64,000 bases of DNA, taken from contig NZ_JACERN010000010.1 in assembly GCF_013911085.1 (NCBI RefSeq), forward strand, positions 62,001 to 126,000, read 5' to 3'. The DNA is from Aquitalea aquatica. Lineage in GTDB: Bacteria > Pseudomonadota > Gammaproteobacteria > Burkholderiales > Chromobacteriaceae. The notes under the pieces were generated by a model. It saw only the letters and a list, made by a program, of their open reading frames with translations, was not told the DNA's origin and did no database searches. This document shows, piece after piece, positions 35,839 to 44,344 of the stretch. A program made the position numbers and the translations under genes. Positions within the stretch are counted from its first letter, which is position 1; each line of letters starts with the position of its first letter.

Positions 35839-38502
35839 TCATGCCTTCCAGGAAGGCAGCTTGTCAGCCTTGATGCCGTACTTGGCGATCGCTTCGGCCA
35901 CCTTGGCTGCTTCGATCTTGCCTTCGCGGGCCAGGGCGGACAGGGCAGCCACGGCAACGTAGTGACGATCCACTTCGAAGAACTCGCGCAGCTTGGCGCG
36001 GCTGTCGGAGCGGCCGAAACCATCGGTGCCCAGTACCACATAGCGACCCGGTACGTATTCGCGGATCTGGTCGGCGTAGTTGCGGATGTAGTCGGTAGCG
36101 GCAATCACCGGACCGCTGCGGCCTTCCAGCTGCTGCTCGACAAAGGACTTGCGGGCAGCTTCGGTCGGGTGCAGCAGGTTGAAGCGGGAAGCTTCCATGC
36201 CGTCGCGACGCAGTTCGTTGAAGGAAGTCACGCTCCAGATGTCGGAAGCGATGCCGAAATCGTTGCGCAGCAGGTCGGCAGCGGCCATCACTTCACGCAG
36301 GATGGTGCCGGAACCCATCAGCTGTACCTTCACCTTGGCGTCGCCGCCGTCCTTCAGCAGGTATATGCCCTTGATGATGCCCTGCTCGGCGCCTTGCGGC
36401 ATGGCCGGGTGGGTGTAGTTCTCGTTCATCAGGGTGATGTAATAGAACACGTCTTCCTGCTCGCCATACATGCGGCGCAGGCCATCTTGCAGGATGACTG
36501 CCAGCTCGTAGGCGAAGGTCGGGTCGTAGGACACGCAGTTGGGGATCAGGCCAGCCTGGATGTGGCTGTGACCGTCTTCGTGCTGCAGGCCTTCACCGTT
36601 CAGCGTGGTACGGCCGGCAGTGCCGCCCAGCATGAAGCCACGGGCGCGCATGTCGCCAGCAGCCCAGGCCAGGTCGCCAATACGCTGGAAACCGAACATC
36701 GAGTAGTAGATGTAGAACGGAATCATCGGGATGCCGTGGTTGGCGTAGCTGGTGGCTGCGGCAATCCACGAGGACATCGCGCCCGGCTCGTTGATGCCTT
36801 CCTGCAGCATCTGGCCGTCCTTGGATTCCTTGTAGAACATCAGCTGGTCGGCATCTTGCGGTACGTAGTTCTGACCCTGGGTGGACCAGATGCCGTACTG
36901 ACGGAACATGCCTTCCATACCGAAGGTGCGGGATTCATCCGGCACGATCGGGACGATCTGCTTGCTGATGTTCTTGTCTTTCAGCAGGGTGCCCAGCATG
37001 CGCACGAAGGCCATGGTGGTGGAGAACTCGCGCTCGCCCGAATCACCCAGCTGGCTGTCGAACACGTGCAGACCCGGAATGGCCAGCGGAGCCTTCACCG
37101 GCTTGCGGGCCGGCAGATAGCCACCCAGCGCGGCGCGGCGTTCGCGCATGTACTTCATTTCCGGGCTGTCTTCGGCCGGCTTGTAGTACGGTACGTTCGG
37201 CAGGTCGGCATCGGATACCGGAATACCAAAGCGGTCGCGGAATTTGCGCAGGCTTTCGATATCCATCTTCTTGGCCTGGTGGGCAATATTCTGCGCTTCA
37301 CCCGAGGAACCCATGCCATAGCCCTTGATGGTCTTGGCCAGGATCACGGTCGGACGACCGTTGGCGTTGTGGGTAGCCTCGTGGTAAGCGGCGTAGACCT
37401 TGTGCGGATCGTGACCGCCACGGTTCAGTGCCCAGATTTCGTCATCGGACATATTGGCCACCATTTCGCGCAGCTCCGGATACTTGCCGAAGAAGTGTTC
37501 GCGAACGTAGGCACCGTCCTTGGATTTGAAGGTCTGGTAGTCGCCATCCACGCATTCGTTCATGCGCTTCTTGAGCAGGCCCTTGGTATCCATGGCCAGC
37601 AGCGGATCCCAGCGGCTGCCCCAGATCACTTTCAGCACATTCCAGCCGGAACCACGGAAGTCGCCTTCCAGTTCCTGGATGATCTTGCCATTGCCGCGTA
37701 CCGGGCCGTCCAGGCGCTGCAGGTTGCAGTTGATGACGAAGATCAGGTTATCCAGGCCTTCGCGGGCGGCCATGGAGATGGCACCCAGGGATTCCGGCTC
37801 GTCCATCTCGCCGTCGCCGCAGAAGCACCATACCTTGCGACCCGGCGTGCGGGCCAGGCCACGGCTTTCCAGGTACTTGAGGAAGCGGGCCTGATAGATG
37901 GCCATCAGCGGGCCAAGACCCATGGAAACGGTGGGGAACTGCCAGAAGTCATCCATCAACCACGGGTGCGGGTAGGAAGACAGGCCATCGCCATCCACCT
38001 CCTGACGGAAGCTGTCCAGCTGCGCTTCGGACAGGCGGCCCTCCAGGAAGGCGCGGGAATACACGCCCGGAGCAATATGGCCCTGGAAGTAGATCAGATC
38101 GCCGTCCTGCTCGTCATTCGGGGCACGCCAGAAGTGGTTGAAACCCACGTCGTACAGGGTGGCGGAGGATTGGAAGCTGGCGATATGGCCGCCCAGTTCC
38201 AGGTTTTTCTTGCCAGCTCGCAGTACCAGTGCGGCGGCGTTCCAGCGGTTGATGGAGCGGATGCGGTGCTCCATCTCGTGATTACCGGGGGATTTCTGTT
38301 CTTTGCCTACCGGGATGGTGTTCTGGTACGCGGTGGTCGCGTCGAAGGGCAGGTAAGCGCCGCGGCGGCGGGTACGCTCGACCAGGTTTTCCAACAGGAA
38401 ATGCGCACGCTCGGAACCTTCGGTATCCAGAACCGACTCCAGCGCTTCAGTCCACTCCTGGGTTTCCAGGGGATCGATATCGTCAGGGAAGGTTGCAGCC
38501 AT
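35839..38502 (-). CDS. aceE: Pyruvate dehydrogenase E1 component (homodimeric type)
   Basis: Thiamine-diphosphate enzyme that decarboxylates pyruvate and acetylates the lipoyl groups of AceF. 887 residues, identical in length to E. coli AceE. GDGEMDEPESLGA followed by NLIFVINCNLQRLDGPVRG is the thiamine-diphosphate binding region; LAKTIKGYGMGSSGEAQN and TSYANHGIPMIPFYIYYSMFGFQR are further hallmarks of the homodimeric E1. It is the first gene of the aceE-aceF-lpdA operon, with its promoter in the 304-bp region upstream. Confidence 0.98.
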   Translation of the reverse strand: MAATFPDDIDPLETQEWTEALESVLDTEGSERAHFLLENLVERTRRRGAYLPFDATTAYQNTIPVGKEQKSPGNHEMEHRIRSINRWNAAALVLRAGKKNLELGGHIASFQSSATLYDVGFNHFWRAPNDEQDGDLIYFQGHIAPGVYSRAFLEGRLSEAQLDSFRQEVDGDGLSSYPHPWLMDDFWQFPTVSMGLGPLMAIYQARFLKYLESRGLARTPGRKVWCFCGDGEMDEPESLGAISMAAREGLDNLIFVINCNLQRLDGPVRGNGKIIQELEGDFRGSGWNVLKVIWGSRWDPLLAMDTKGLLKKRMNECVDGDYQTFKSKDGAYVREHFFGKYPELREMVANMSDDEIWALNRGGHDPHKVYAAYHEATHNANGRPTVILAKTIKGYGMGSSGEAQNIAHQAKKMDIESLRKFRDRFGIPVSDADLPNVPYYKPAEDSPEMKYMRERRAALGGYLPARKPVKAPLAIPGLHVFDSQLGDSGEREFSTTMAFVRMLGTLLKDKNISKQIVPIVPDESRTFGMEGMFRQYGIWSTQGQNYVPQDADQLMFYKESKDGQMLQEGINEPGAMSSWIAAATSYANHGIPMIPFYIYYSMFGFQRIGDLAWAAGDMRARGFMLGGTAGRTTLNGEGLQHEDGHSHIQAGLIPNCVSYDPTFAYELAVILQDGLRRMYGEQEDVFYYITLMNENYTHPAMPQGAEQGIIKGIYLLKDGGDAKVKVQLMGSGTILREVMAAADLLRNDFGIASDIWSVTSFNELRRDGMEASRFNLLHPTEAARKSFVEQQLEGRSGPVIAATDYIRNYADQIREYVPGRYVVLGTDGFGRSDSRAKLREFFEVDRHYVAVAALSALAREGKIEAAKVAEAIAKYGIKADKLPSWKA

Positions 38503-38806
38503 ATCTCATCCTCACATCGGGGGTGACCGGGGCAGGGATCAAGTCCATGCCCACTTTATTGTGTTACCGGATCGAAAACGAAAAAACGAACCGGACTCGT
38601 TGGAGACAGATTATAAACGATCACTTTCGCAATAAAAATGTTCATTTATGAAAAGCTCTTCTGGTGTTGCGGAGTGTATAGTTTCAGGAGGCGACAACGG
38701 AATAGGCAATTAGGGTTATCACTCAATATTTGCTCCGTTTATCAGTATATTGCGCTGCATCATGTTGTTTTTTTGCGATACGGTGTCATACAGTCGCAAC
38801 TCCCGT
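38503..38806 (-). promoter_or_regulatory. Promoter region of the pdh operon (304 bp, AT-rich, no gene)
   Basis: No coding frame is supported here. On the minus strand there is a perfect TATAAT (38610-38615) with a poor -35, TTTTTA, 17 bases upstream. That would give a leader of about 100 bases before aceE. The region is more AT-rich than its neighbours and long enough for a regulator site; no PdhR-like operator was recognised. Confidence 0.45.
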
Positions 38807-40258
38807 TTACTTCCCCGAGTCCTTCTTTTCTTCTTTCAGCATTTTTTCAACTTCGCGCATCCGCGCTTCGATGGAAGAACGCAGATAAAAGTCATCGCCC
38901 TTGGCTTGCGCAGCAAACTGGAACTGCTCCAGAGCGGCCTCGTAGCGCCGCTCGAAGTAGAAGGCATTACCCAGGGCCGCGTGATAACGCTGGGCATCCT
39001 TGTCTGCAAACAGCCTGGCCTCGCTGCGGTACAGCGCGGCCTCGCGCGGATAGCGGCTTTGCAGCTGGCGCAGCAATGCCAGTGCGGCCGTGCGGTTGCC
39101 ACTATCTATAAGGACATCCAGCTCGGCCAATTGCAAGGGCTGGCTGTCTTTGAACTGCGCCTGCCCACGCCGCAGGCTGGCCAGGGCAGTGCTCCAGTCT
39201 CCGCCCTCACGGGCGATGGCCGATTCCTGCCCAAATAGCATGGGATCAGCCGGCAAGCGGCTTTGCGCCTTGACCAATGCACTGCGTGCGGCCGGCAACT
39301 GGTGGTTGGCCAGTTGCGCGCGCGACATGCCGTACCACGCGGCCCCCTCGTTGAGATACTGACCTTTTTCCAGCATGGTCTGGTAATAGCGCACCGCTTC
39401 GTCCGGCGACATTGCCATGACACGCAGTTTTTCCCGCACCAGCAGGTAGGCAGTGCTGTCCGCCTTCATTTTCACCGGGTACTCCAGTGCGCGGTTCTGC
39501 GCCTCGCTGATACGCTGTGAAGTTACCGGATGAGTGCGCAGAAAGGCATAGGCGTTGTTGTCGCTGTAGCGGTTGGCGGCATCCAGCCGTTGGAAGAAGG
39601 CAGGCATGGCGCGCACGTCGAAGCCGCCCTGGGCCAGGTATTGCATGCCGACACGGTCAGCTTCACGTTCGAAATCGCGCGAGAATGACAGCTGGTTGGA
39701 TATCTGCAAGCCCAAACCGGCGGACAGAGTGCCGATGGAGGCCTGGCTACCACCGGCTCGCGACGCCAGTACCGCTGCCAGTACGGTCCCCAGCAGCAAC
39801 AAGGGGCTGGTGGCATCGCTGGCAGCCTTCATGCGCGCGATATGGCGCTGGGTGACGTGGGCAGTTTCATGCCCCACTACCGAAGCCAGTTCACCCTCGC
39901 TCTGGGTACCCACCAGCAGCCCGCTATTGATGCCGACATAGCCGCCGGGCATGGCAAAGGCGTTGATCTGCTTGTCGTTGACGACAAAATAGGTGAGTTG
40001 CAAACCCGGCATGCGTACTGCTGCCGACAGCCGGTGTCCCAGGACATTGATGTAGTCGTTGACCTCGGCATCCTCCACCACATCGCCGGCATCGCGCATG
40101 GCGCGCATGAAATCGCGGCCGATACGGGCTTCGTCGGCCATCGACAAGGACGCATCGGATATTTCACCCAGATCAGGCAGGGAAGGCAGATCGGCATAGG
40201 CTGCCAGCGGTTGCAGCAGGGTCATGGCCAACAGGCTGGCCAGCAGGGTTGTTTTCAT
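38807..40258 (-). CDS. bepA: M48-family periplasmic metalloprotease with TPR repeats (BepA/YfgC-like)
   Basis: Outer-membrane quality-control protease/chaperone of the BepA type. 483 residues. The signal peptide ends near LAAYA; the M48 domain contains the zinc motif in VGHETAHVTQRH (HExxH) and the later FEREADRVGMQYL glutamate. TPR-like helices follow from about residue 290 to the C-terminus, which is Lys/Glu-rich. The start at 40258 gives a proper leader; the open frame further upstream is not a plausible protein. BepA is about 487 residues in E. coli. Confidence 0.9.
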   Translation of the reverse strand: MKTTLLASLLAMTLLQPLAAYADLPSLPDLGEISDASLSMADEARIGRDFMRAMRDAGDVVEDAEVNDYINVLGHRLSAAVRMPGLQLTYFVVNDKQINAFAMPGGYVGINSGLLVGTQSEGELASVVGHETAHVTQRHIARMKAASDATSPLLLLGTVLAAVLASRAGGSQASIGTLSAGLGLQISNQLSFSRDFEREADRVGMQYLAQGGFDVRAMPAFFQRLDAANRYSDNNAYAFLRTHPVTSQRISEAQNRALEYPVKMKADSTAYLLVREKLRVMAMSPDEAVRYYQTMLEKGQYLNEGAAWYGMSRAQLANHQLPAARSALVKAQSRLPADPMLFGQESAIAREGGDWSTALASLRRGQAQFKDSQPLQLAELDVLIDSGNRTAALALLRQLQSRYPREAALYRSEARLFADKDAQRYHAALGNAFYFERRYEAALEQFQFAAQAKGDDFYLRSSIEARMREVEKMLKEEKKDSGK

Positions 40259-40394
40259 CTTTGATGTGAGCGGGCAGCGTCGATTTGGTTGCATGCCGGC
40301 CGGGAAAGTAGCCAGCGCCAGAAACAGCCACAGCATAGCTGCCCCGCACCGTGCGGACCAGCGCCATGCGGCAGGATCATGCCAGGAGAATTGT

Positions 40395-42104
40395 TTAGAT
40401 ATGATAATCCGGCAGGCCTGCCAGACTTTGCCAGGCCACCTGTGTCGACAGATACACCCGGCCGGCAAAGCGCTGCCCCAGTCCGCTGCGTTGCAGGATA
40501 TCCGCCACTGGGCCCTTGATTTCGGCCAGATGCAGCACCACCCCGACCTGCTGCAAACGCTGGTCCAGACTCTCCAGCATGGACAAGGCGGTGGTATCCA
40601 CCCGGTTGACCGCACTCATCACCAGCACCAGCTGTCGCAAGTGGGGCGTCTGCCCGGCTCTCTGCAGCAAGATCGTGCCAACCTGGCGGGCATTGCCGAA
40701 ATACAGGCTCTCATCCACCCGCAGCAGCAGCACGCCGGGCAGGGTTTCCACCGCGTGACGCTGGCAGTTGCGAAAATGATGAGTACCAGGCAACCGCCCC
40801 AGCTCGGCAATATGTGGCCGGCTGCTGCGCCACAACAGTGTCGCCAGCGACACCAGCACCCCGGCCATGATGCCGCTATCCACGCCCAGCAACAGCACCA
40901 GCGCAAAGGTCAGCAGCCAGGCCACGGCATCGGCGCGCTCGGTCAGCCAGGCACGACGCAGGCTGCCGATATCCAGCATGGCCAGCAACGCCGCAATGAT
41001 AGTGGCGGCCAGCACCGGCAGAGGCAGGTGTTCCAGCGCGGAAGTGGCCAGACACATCACCAGCAGCATGCCGGTGGCGGTCAGCAGCGAGGCCAGCTGG
41101 GAACGGGCACCGGCCTCGGCGTTGACCACCGAACGGCTCAGCCCGCCGGTCACCGGGAAGCCACCCACCAGCCCGGCCGCGATATTGCACAGGCCCAGCG
41201 CCACCAGTTCGCGGTCGGGGTCGACGCGGTCCTGAGTGCGCGCAGCCAGCAGCTGCGCCACCGACAGGCTCTGCAGATAGTTGATGAGGGCAATGAAGAA
41301 GGCCGGTAAGGCCAGGTCGGCCAGTTGCTCCAGCGCGATGGCAGGCAGTACCAGCCGCGGCAGGCCGGCCGGCACCGGGCCGACCACCGGCACCTGCAGC
41401 GATGCTGGCAGCAGCAGGATGCCAGCCAGCATGGCCACTACCGGCGCGGTACGTACCAGTACGCCGGCAGCGTCGGCGGACAGGCCCAGCCTTTGCAGCA
41501 GACGGCCTCCCCAGCGCCGCACCAGCAGCAGCCAAGCCAGGGCCAGCAGGCCCACCAACAGCGCAGCTGGTTGCCACGAGACTGGCTGATGCCACATGCC
41601 CACCAGCCATTGCGGCAGGGAGTTGCCGGGATTATGCAAGCCAGCCAAAGGGGCCAGCTGCGACAGGATGATTAACAAGGCAGAGGCGGTGGTGAAGGCA
41701 GCCAGTACCGGCTCGGACAACAGATCGGCGATAAAGCCCAGCCGCGCCAGCCCCATGGCCAGCAACATCAGGCCGGAGAGCAGCGCCAGCCATACCGCCA
41801 GGACCAGATAGTCGGTGGCGCCGGCATCGGCAAAGCGCGACAAGGTGGCGGCAGTCAGCAGCGAGGTCAGCGCCATCGGGCCGACCGACTGTGCCGGGCT
41901 ACGACCAATAAAGGCATATACCAACAGCGGTGCCACGCTGGCGTACAAACCGGCCTCCACCGGCAGGCCGGCAAGCAGGGCATAAGCCAGACTCTGCGGC
42001 ACCAGCAGCAGGGTCACCACCACACCAGCGGTAATATCACCCGCCAGCCAGACCCGGCGATAGTCGCGGAGCCAGTCCGGCAATAGCCGGCTCAGGGCAG
42101 GCAT
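40395..42104 (-). CDS. SulP-family anion transporter with STAS domain
   Basis: Inner-membrane sulfate/bicarbonate-type transporter. 569 residues, beginning MPALSRLLPDWLRDYRR. About 12 hydrophobic segments include VVTLLLVPQSLAYALLAGLP (SulP signature) and NIAAGLVGGFPVTGGLSRS; a STAS domain occupies about residues 440-560 (LRVDESLYFGNA, VNRVDTTALSML). The first codons overlap the preceding yeeE-like gene by 13 bp. It ends a unit with a BigR/SqrR-type regulator and two YeeE proteins, so handling sulfite, sulfate or thiosulfate is a reasonable inference. Confidence 0.88.
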   Translation of the reverse strand: MPALSRLLPDWLRDYRRVWLAGDITAGVVVTLLLVPQSLAYALLAGLPVEAGLYASVAPLLVYAFIGRSPAQSVGPMALTSLLTAATLSRFADAGATDYLVLAVWLALLSGLMLLAMGLARLGFIADLLSEPVLAAFTTASALLIILSQLAPLAGLHNPGNSLPQWLVGMWHQPVSWQPAALLVGLLALAWLLLVRRWGGRLLQRLGLSADAAGVLVRTAPVVAMLAGILLLPASLQVPVVGPVPAGLPRLVLPAIALEQLADLALPAFFIALINYLQSLSVAQLLAARTQDRVDPDRELVALGLCNIAAGLVGGFPVTGGLSRSVVNAEAGARSQLASLLTATGMLLVMCLATSALEHLPLPVLAATIIAALLAMLDIGSLRRAWLTERADAVAWLLTFALVLLLGVDSGIMAGVLVSLATLLWRSSRPHIAELGRLPGTHHFRNCQRHAVETLPGVLLLRVDESLYFGNARQVGTILLQRAGQTPHLRQLVLVMSAVNRVDTTALSMLESLDQRLQQVGVVLHLAEIKGPVADILQRSGLGQRFAGRVYLSTQVAWQSLAGLPDYHI

Positions 42105-42511
42105 CGCGACAGCGGGCGAAACAACAACATGCCCAGCAGCATGGCTGCCACAAACCACCAGCCAGCGGGCAGCGCCATGCCGGCCAGCACCAGGCCAGGC
42201 CCTGGACAGATGCCAGCCAGCCCCCACCCGATGCCGAACAGCACGCTGCCCAACACCAGCCGCAGCGTCAGCCGGCTTTTGTCGGGTAACTGCAGCGGGT
42301 CACCCAGCAAGGCGTGGGTTTTGCCCTCGGCCCGGCGAAAAGCAAAAAACGCCACGGCAATGGCACCCGCCATCACCAGTGCCAGGCTGGGATCCCAGCG
42401 GCCAGTCACATCGAGAAAACCCAGTACCTTGGCCGGATTACTCATGCCGGACAACAGCAGGCCCAAGCCGAACAACAGGCCGGCGATCAGTGCAGACAGT
42501 AACTTGGCCAT
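42092..42511 (-). CDS. YeeE/YedE-family half-transporter, C-terminal-type (DUF6691-like)
   Basis: 139 residues with about four hydrophobic segments. GLLLSGMSNPAKVLGFLDV near the start and GLAGICPGPGLV with its cysteine are the characteristic motifs of the second half of YeeE/YedE (thiosulfate/sulfur-compound) permeases, which are often split in two genes. The start ATG at 42511 is 2 bp after the stop of the first half. It overlaps the start of sulP by 13 bp. Confidence 0.85.
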   Translation of the reverse strand: MAKLLSALIAGLLFGLGLLLSGMSNPAKVLGFLDVTGRWDPSLALVMAGAIAVAFFAFRRAEGKTHALLGDPLQLPDKSRLTLRLVLGSVLFGIGWGLAGICPGPGLVLAGMALPAGWWFVAAMLLGMLLFRPLSRCLP

Positions 42512-42513
42512 GT

Positions 42514-42951
42514 TCAGCTCCACCCCAACAGATGACGCATCACAAATACGGTCACCCCGGCACTGCCCATGAAGCTGAGCGTGGCGACCAGGGAGCGCGG
42601 CGACAGACGTGACAGCCCGCATACCCCGTGGCCACTGGTGCAACCGGCAGCCAGCCTGGTGCCAATCCCCACCAGCAGCCCGGCCAGCAACAGCAGCGGC
42701 AATGGTGTGCCCAGCTGAGGCAGCGGCAGTGGGCCGATCAGCCCACGCCAGGCCAGAGGTGCCGCGATCAGCCCCAGCACGAAAGCCAGCCGCAGCGGCC
42801 AGTCACCGGCCCGGTCCACCAAGCCACCCAGCATGCCGCTGATGCCGGCAATGCGGCCATTCATCAGCACCAGCCAGCTGGCGGCCAGCCCAATCAGCAG
42901 CCCGCCAGCCAGCGAAGCGAACGGGGTAAAGCTATCCCAGGCTATCTGCAC
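42514..42951 (-). CDS. YeeE/YedE-family half-transporter, N-terminal-type
   Basis: 145 residues, mostly hydrophobic. It contains GGLLIGLAASWLVLMNGRIAGISGM and the conserved cysteine motif GCTSGHGVCGLSRLSPRS, through which sulfur is thought to pass in YeeE-type transporters (family knowledge). It is paired with the C-terminal-type half gene directly downstream. It begins 9 bp after the repressor gene stop, so the four minus-strand genes (regulator, two halves, SulP) form one operon. Confidence 0.87.
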   Translation of the reverse strand: MQIAWDSFTPFASLAGGLLIGLAASWLVLMNGRIAGISGMLGGLVDRAGDWPLRLAFVLGLIAAPLAWRGLIGPLPLPQLGTPLPLLLLAGLLVGIGTRLAAGCTSGHGVCGLSRLSPRSLVATLSFMGSAGVTVFVMRHLLGWS

Positions 42952-42960
42952 GCTTTCTCC

Positions 42961-43287
42961 TCAATGTGCCGCGGAAGATCCATCATCCGTACCGTCACCA
43001 CAAAACACGCCATGCAACGCCGACAGCATGATCATGGCCTCGGCGCTGGCGATGCTGTAATAAATCCATTTGCCTTCGCGTCGGGTTGCCACCAGCCCCT
43101 CGTTGCGCAGCACGCCCAGCTGCTGCGACAAGGTGGGCTGGCGGATACCGGTGAGTTTTTCCAGTTCGGAAACCGTCTTCTCACCATCCACCAGCTGGCA
43201 TAACAGCATCAGCCGGTCTTCGTTGGCCAGACTCTTCAGCAGGGCGGCAGCCCGGCTGGCGTTATCACGCAATATGCTCAAATCCAT
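42961..43287 (-). CDS. ArsR-family persulfide-responsive repressor (BigR/SqrR-like)
   Basis: 108 residues (the GTG at 43293 would add two). Winged-helix ArsR fold: LLKSLANEDRLMLLCQLVDG, TVSELEKLTGIRQPTLSQQLGVLRNEGLV, and the wing TRREGKWIYYSI. The cysteines in MLLCQLV and HGVFCGDG fall where BigR and SqrR carry the redox pair that forms a tetrasulfide bridge on sulfide exposure. That pattern and the neighbours (YeeE halves, a persulfide dioxygenase-like hydrolase opposite) support a repressor of sulfide detoxification. A palindrome between the divergent starts is its likely operator. Confidence 0.85.
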   Translation of the reverse strand: MDLSILRDNASRAAALLKSLANEDRLMLLCQLVDGEKTVSELEKLTGIRQPTLSQQLGVLRNEGLVATRREGKWIYYSIASAEAMIMLSALHGVFCGDGTDDGSSAAH

Positions 43288-43363
43288 TGTCACCGTCCCG
43301 ACTACCGGCCCGGCCGTTGTGCGCTATGCAACGCTGGCTGATACCGGCTTATTTTTATAATAT

Positions 43364-43380
43364 ACATTATAGTATAATGT
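43364..43380. promoter_or_regulatory. Perfect 17-bp palindrome, candidate operator of the BigR/SqrR-like repressor
   Basis: ACATTATA-G-TATAATGT lies in the 160 bp between the divergent regulator and hydrolase genes. It contains TATAAT on both strands (43373-43378 on plus), so it would overlap the -10 boxes of both promoters, a simple repression design. The surrounding AT-rich stretch contrasts with the GC-rich flanks. Confidence 0.7.
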
Positions 43381-43447
43381 TGCGCAGTGTGCGATAGTGC
43401 CAGCCATACCGGCCTATCACCCATCCCATCCTGTTGCGGAGTTCACC

Positions 43448-44311
43448 ATGCTGCAGCCACAGCTCGCTTCCTTCTTCGACCCCGGAACCGCCACCATTTC
43501 CCATGTGGTGTACGACCAGCCGGGAGGCCACGCTGCCATCATCGACCCGGTGCTGGACTATGACGCCAAATCCGGACGCATCGCCCACGGATCCGCCGGG
43601 CGCGTACTGGATTTTATCCGGCAGCAGCATCTTAGCCTGCAGTGGATTCTGGAAACCCATGCCCATGCCGATCATCTGTCGGCAGCCGCCTGGCTGCAAC
43701 AGCAGGCGGGTGGTCGCATGGCCATTGGCGAGGGGATTACCCAGGTCCAGCAGCTGTTCAAAGGCGTCTTCAACCTGGGCGAGGACTTCACCTGCGACGG
43801 CAGCCAGTTTGATCACCTGTTCGCAGATGGCGAGGTCTTCCATATCGGCCAGCTCACGGCTAGGGCTGTGTTCGTACCCGGCCATACTCCGGCCGACATG
43901 GCCTACCAGATCGGTGACATGGTGTTTGTCGGTGACACCCTGTTCATGCCGGATGTCGGCAGCGCCCGCTGCGACTTTCCCGGCGGCGATGCTGCCATGC
44001 TCTATCAATCGGTGCAAAAATTGCTGACGCTGCCGGATGACACCCGCCTGTTGATGTGCCACGACTATCCGCCACAGCCACGCCCCATCGCCTGGCAAAG
44101 CACCGTGGCCGAACAGAAACAGCACAATATCCACCTGCATGCGGGCATCAGCCAAAGCGAATTCGTCGCCTTGCGTCAGGCACGCGATGCCACGCTGGAC
44201 ATGCCACAGCTGATCTTGCCGGCCATCCAGGTCAACATCCGCGCCGGACAGTTGCCCGCAGCAGAAAACAATGGCGTGCGTTACCTGAAAATACCGCTGG
44301 ATATGCTGTAG
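43448..44311 (+). CDS. Persulfide dioxygenase-like metallo-beta-lactamase-fold hydrolase (Blh/ETHE1 family)
   Basis: 287 residues from the ATG at 43448 (GGAG upstream). The MBL fold motif is ETHAHADHLSAA, with PGHTPADMAYQIGDMVFVGDTLFMPDVGSARCDFPGG as further metal and active-site segments and LMCHDYPP near residue 200. These match the Blh persulfide dioxygenases encoded beside bigR, which oxidise glutathione persulfide to sulfite. No rhodanese domain is fused. It diverges from the BigR/SqrR-like repressor; sulfite produced could be exported by the SulP/YeeE proteins on the other side. Confidence 0.88.
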   Translation: MLQPQLASFFDPGTATISHVVYDQPGGHAAIIDPVLDYDAKSGRIAHGSAGRVLDFIRQQHLSLQWILETHAHADHLSAAAWLQQQAGGRMAIGEGITQVQQLFKGVFNLGEDFTCDGSQFDHLFADGEVFHIGQLTARAVFVPGHTPADMAYQIGDMVFVGDTLFMPDVGSARCDFPGGDAAMLYQSVQKLLTLPDDTRLLMCHDYPPQPRPIAWQSTVAEQKQHNIHLHAGISQSEFVALRQARDATLDMPQLILPAIQVNIRAGQLPAAENNGVRYLKIPLDML

Positions 44312-44344
44312 ACTCGAACAAGTGTTTAAGCCACGGTCATCCGC

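Noticed and set aside
35818-38526. A plus-strand frame of 902 codons opposite aceE
   Set aside because: Shadow of aceE; no recognisable protein features.
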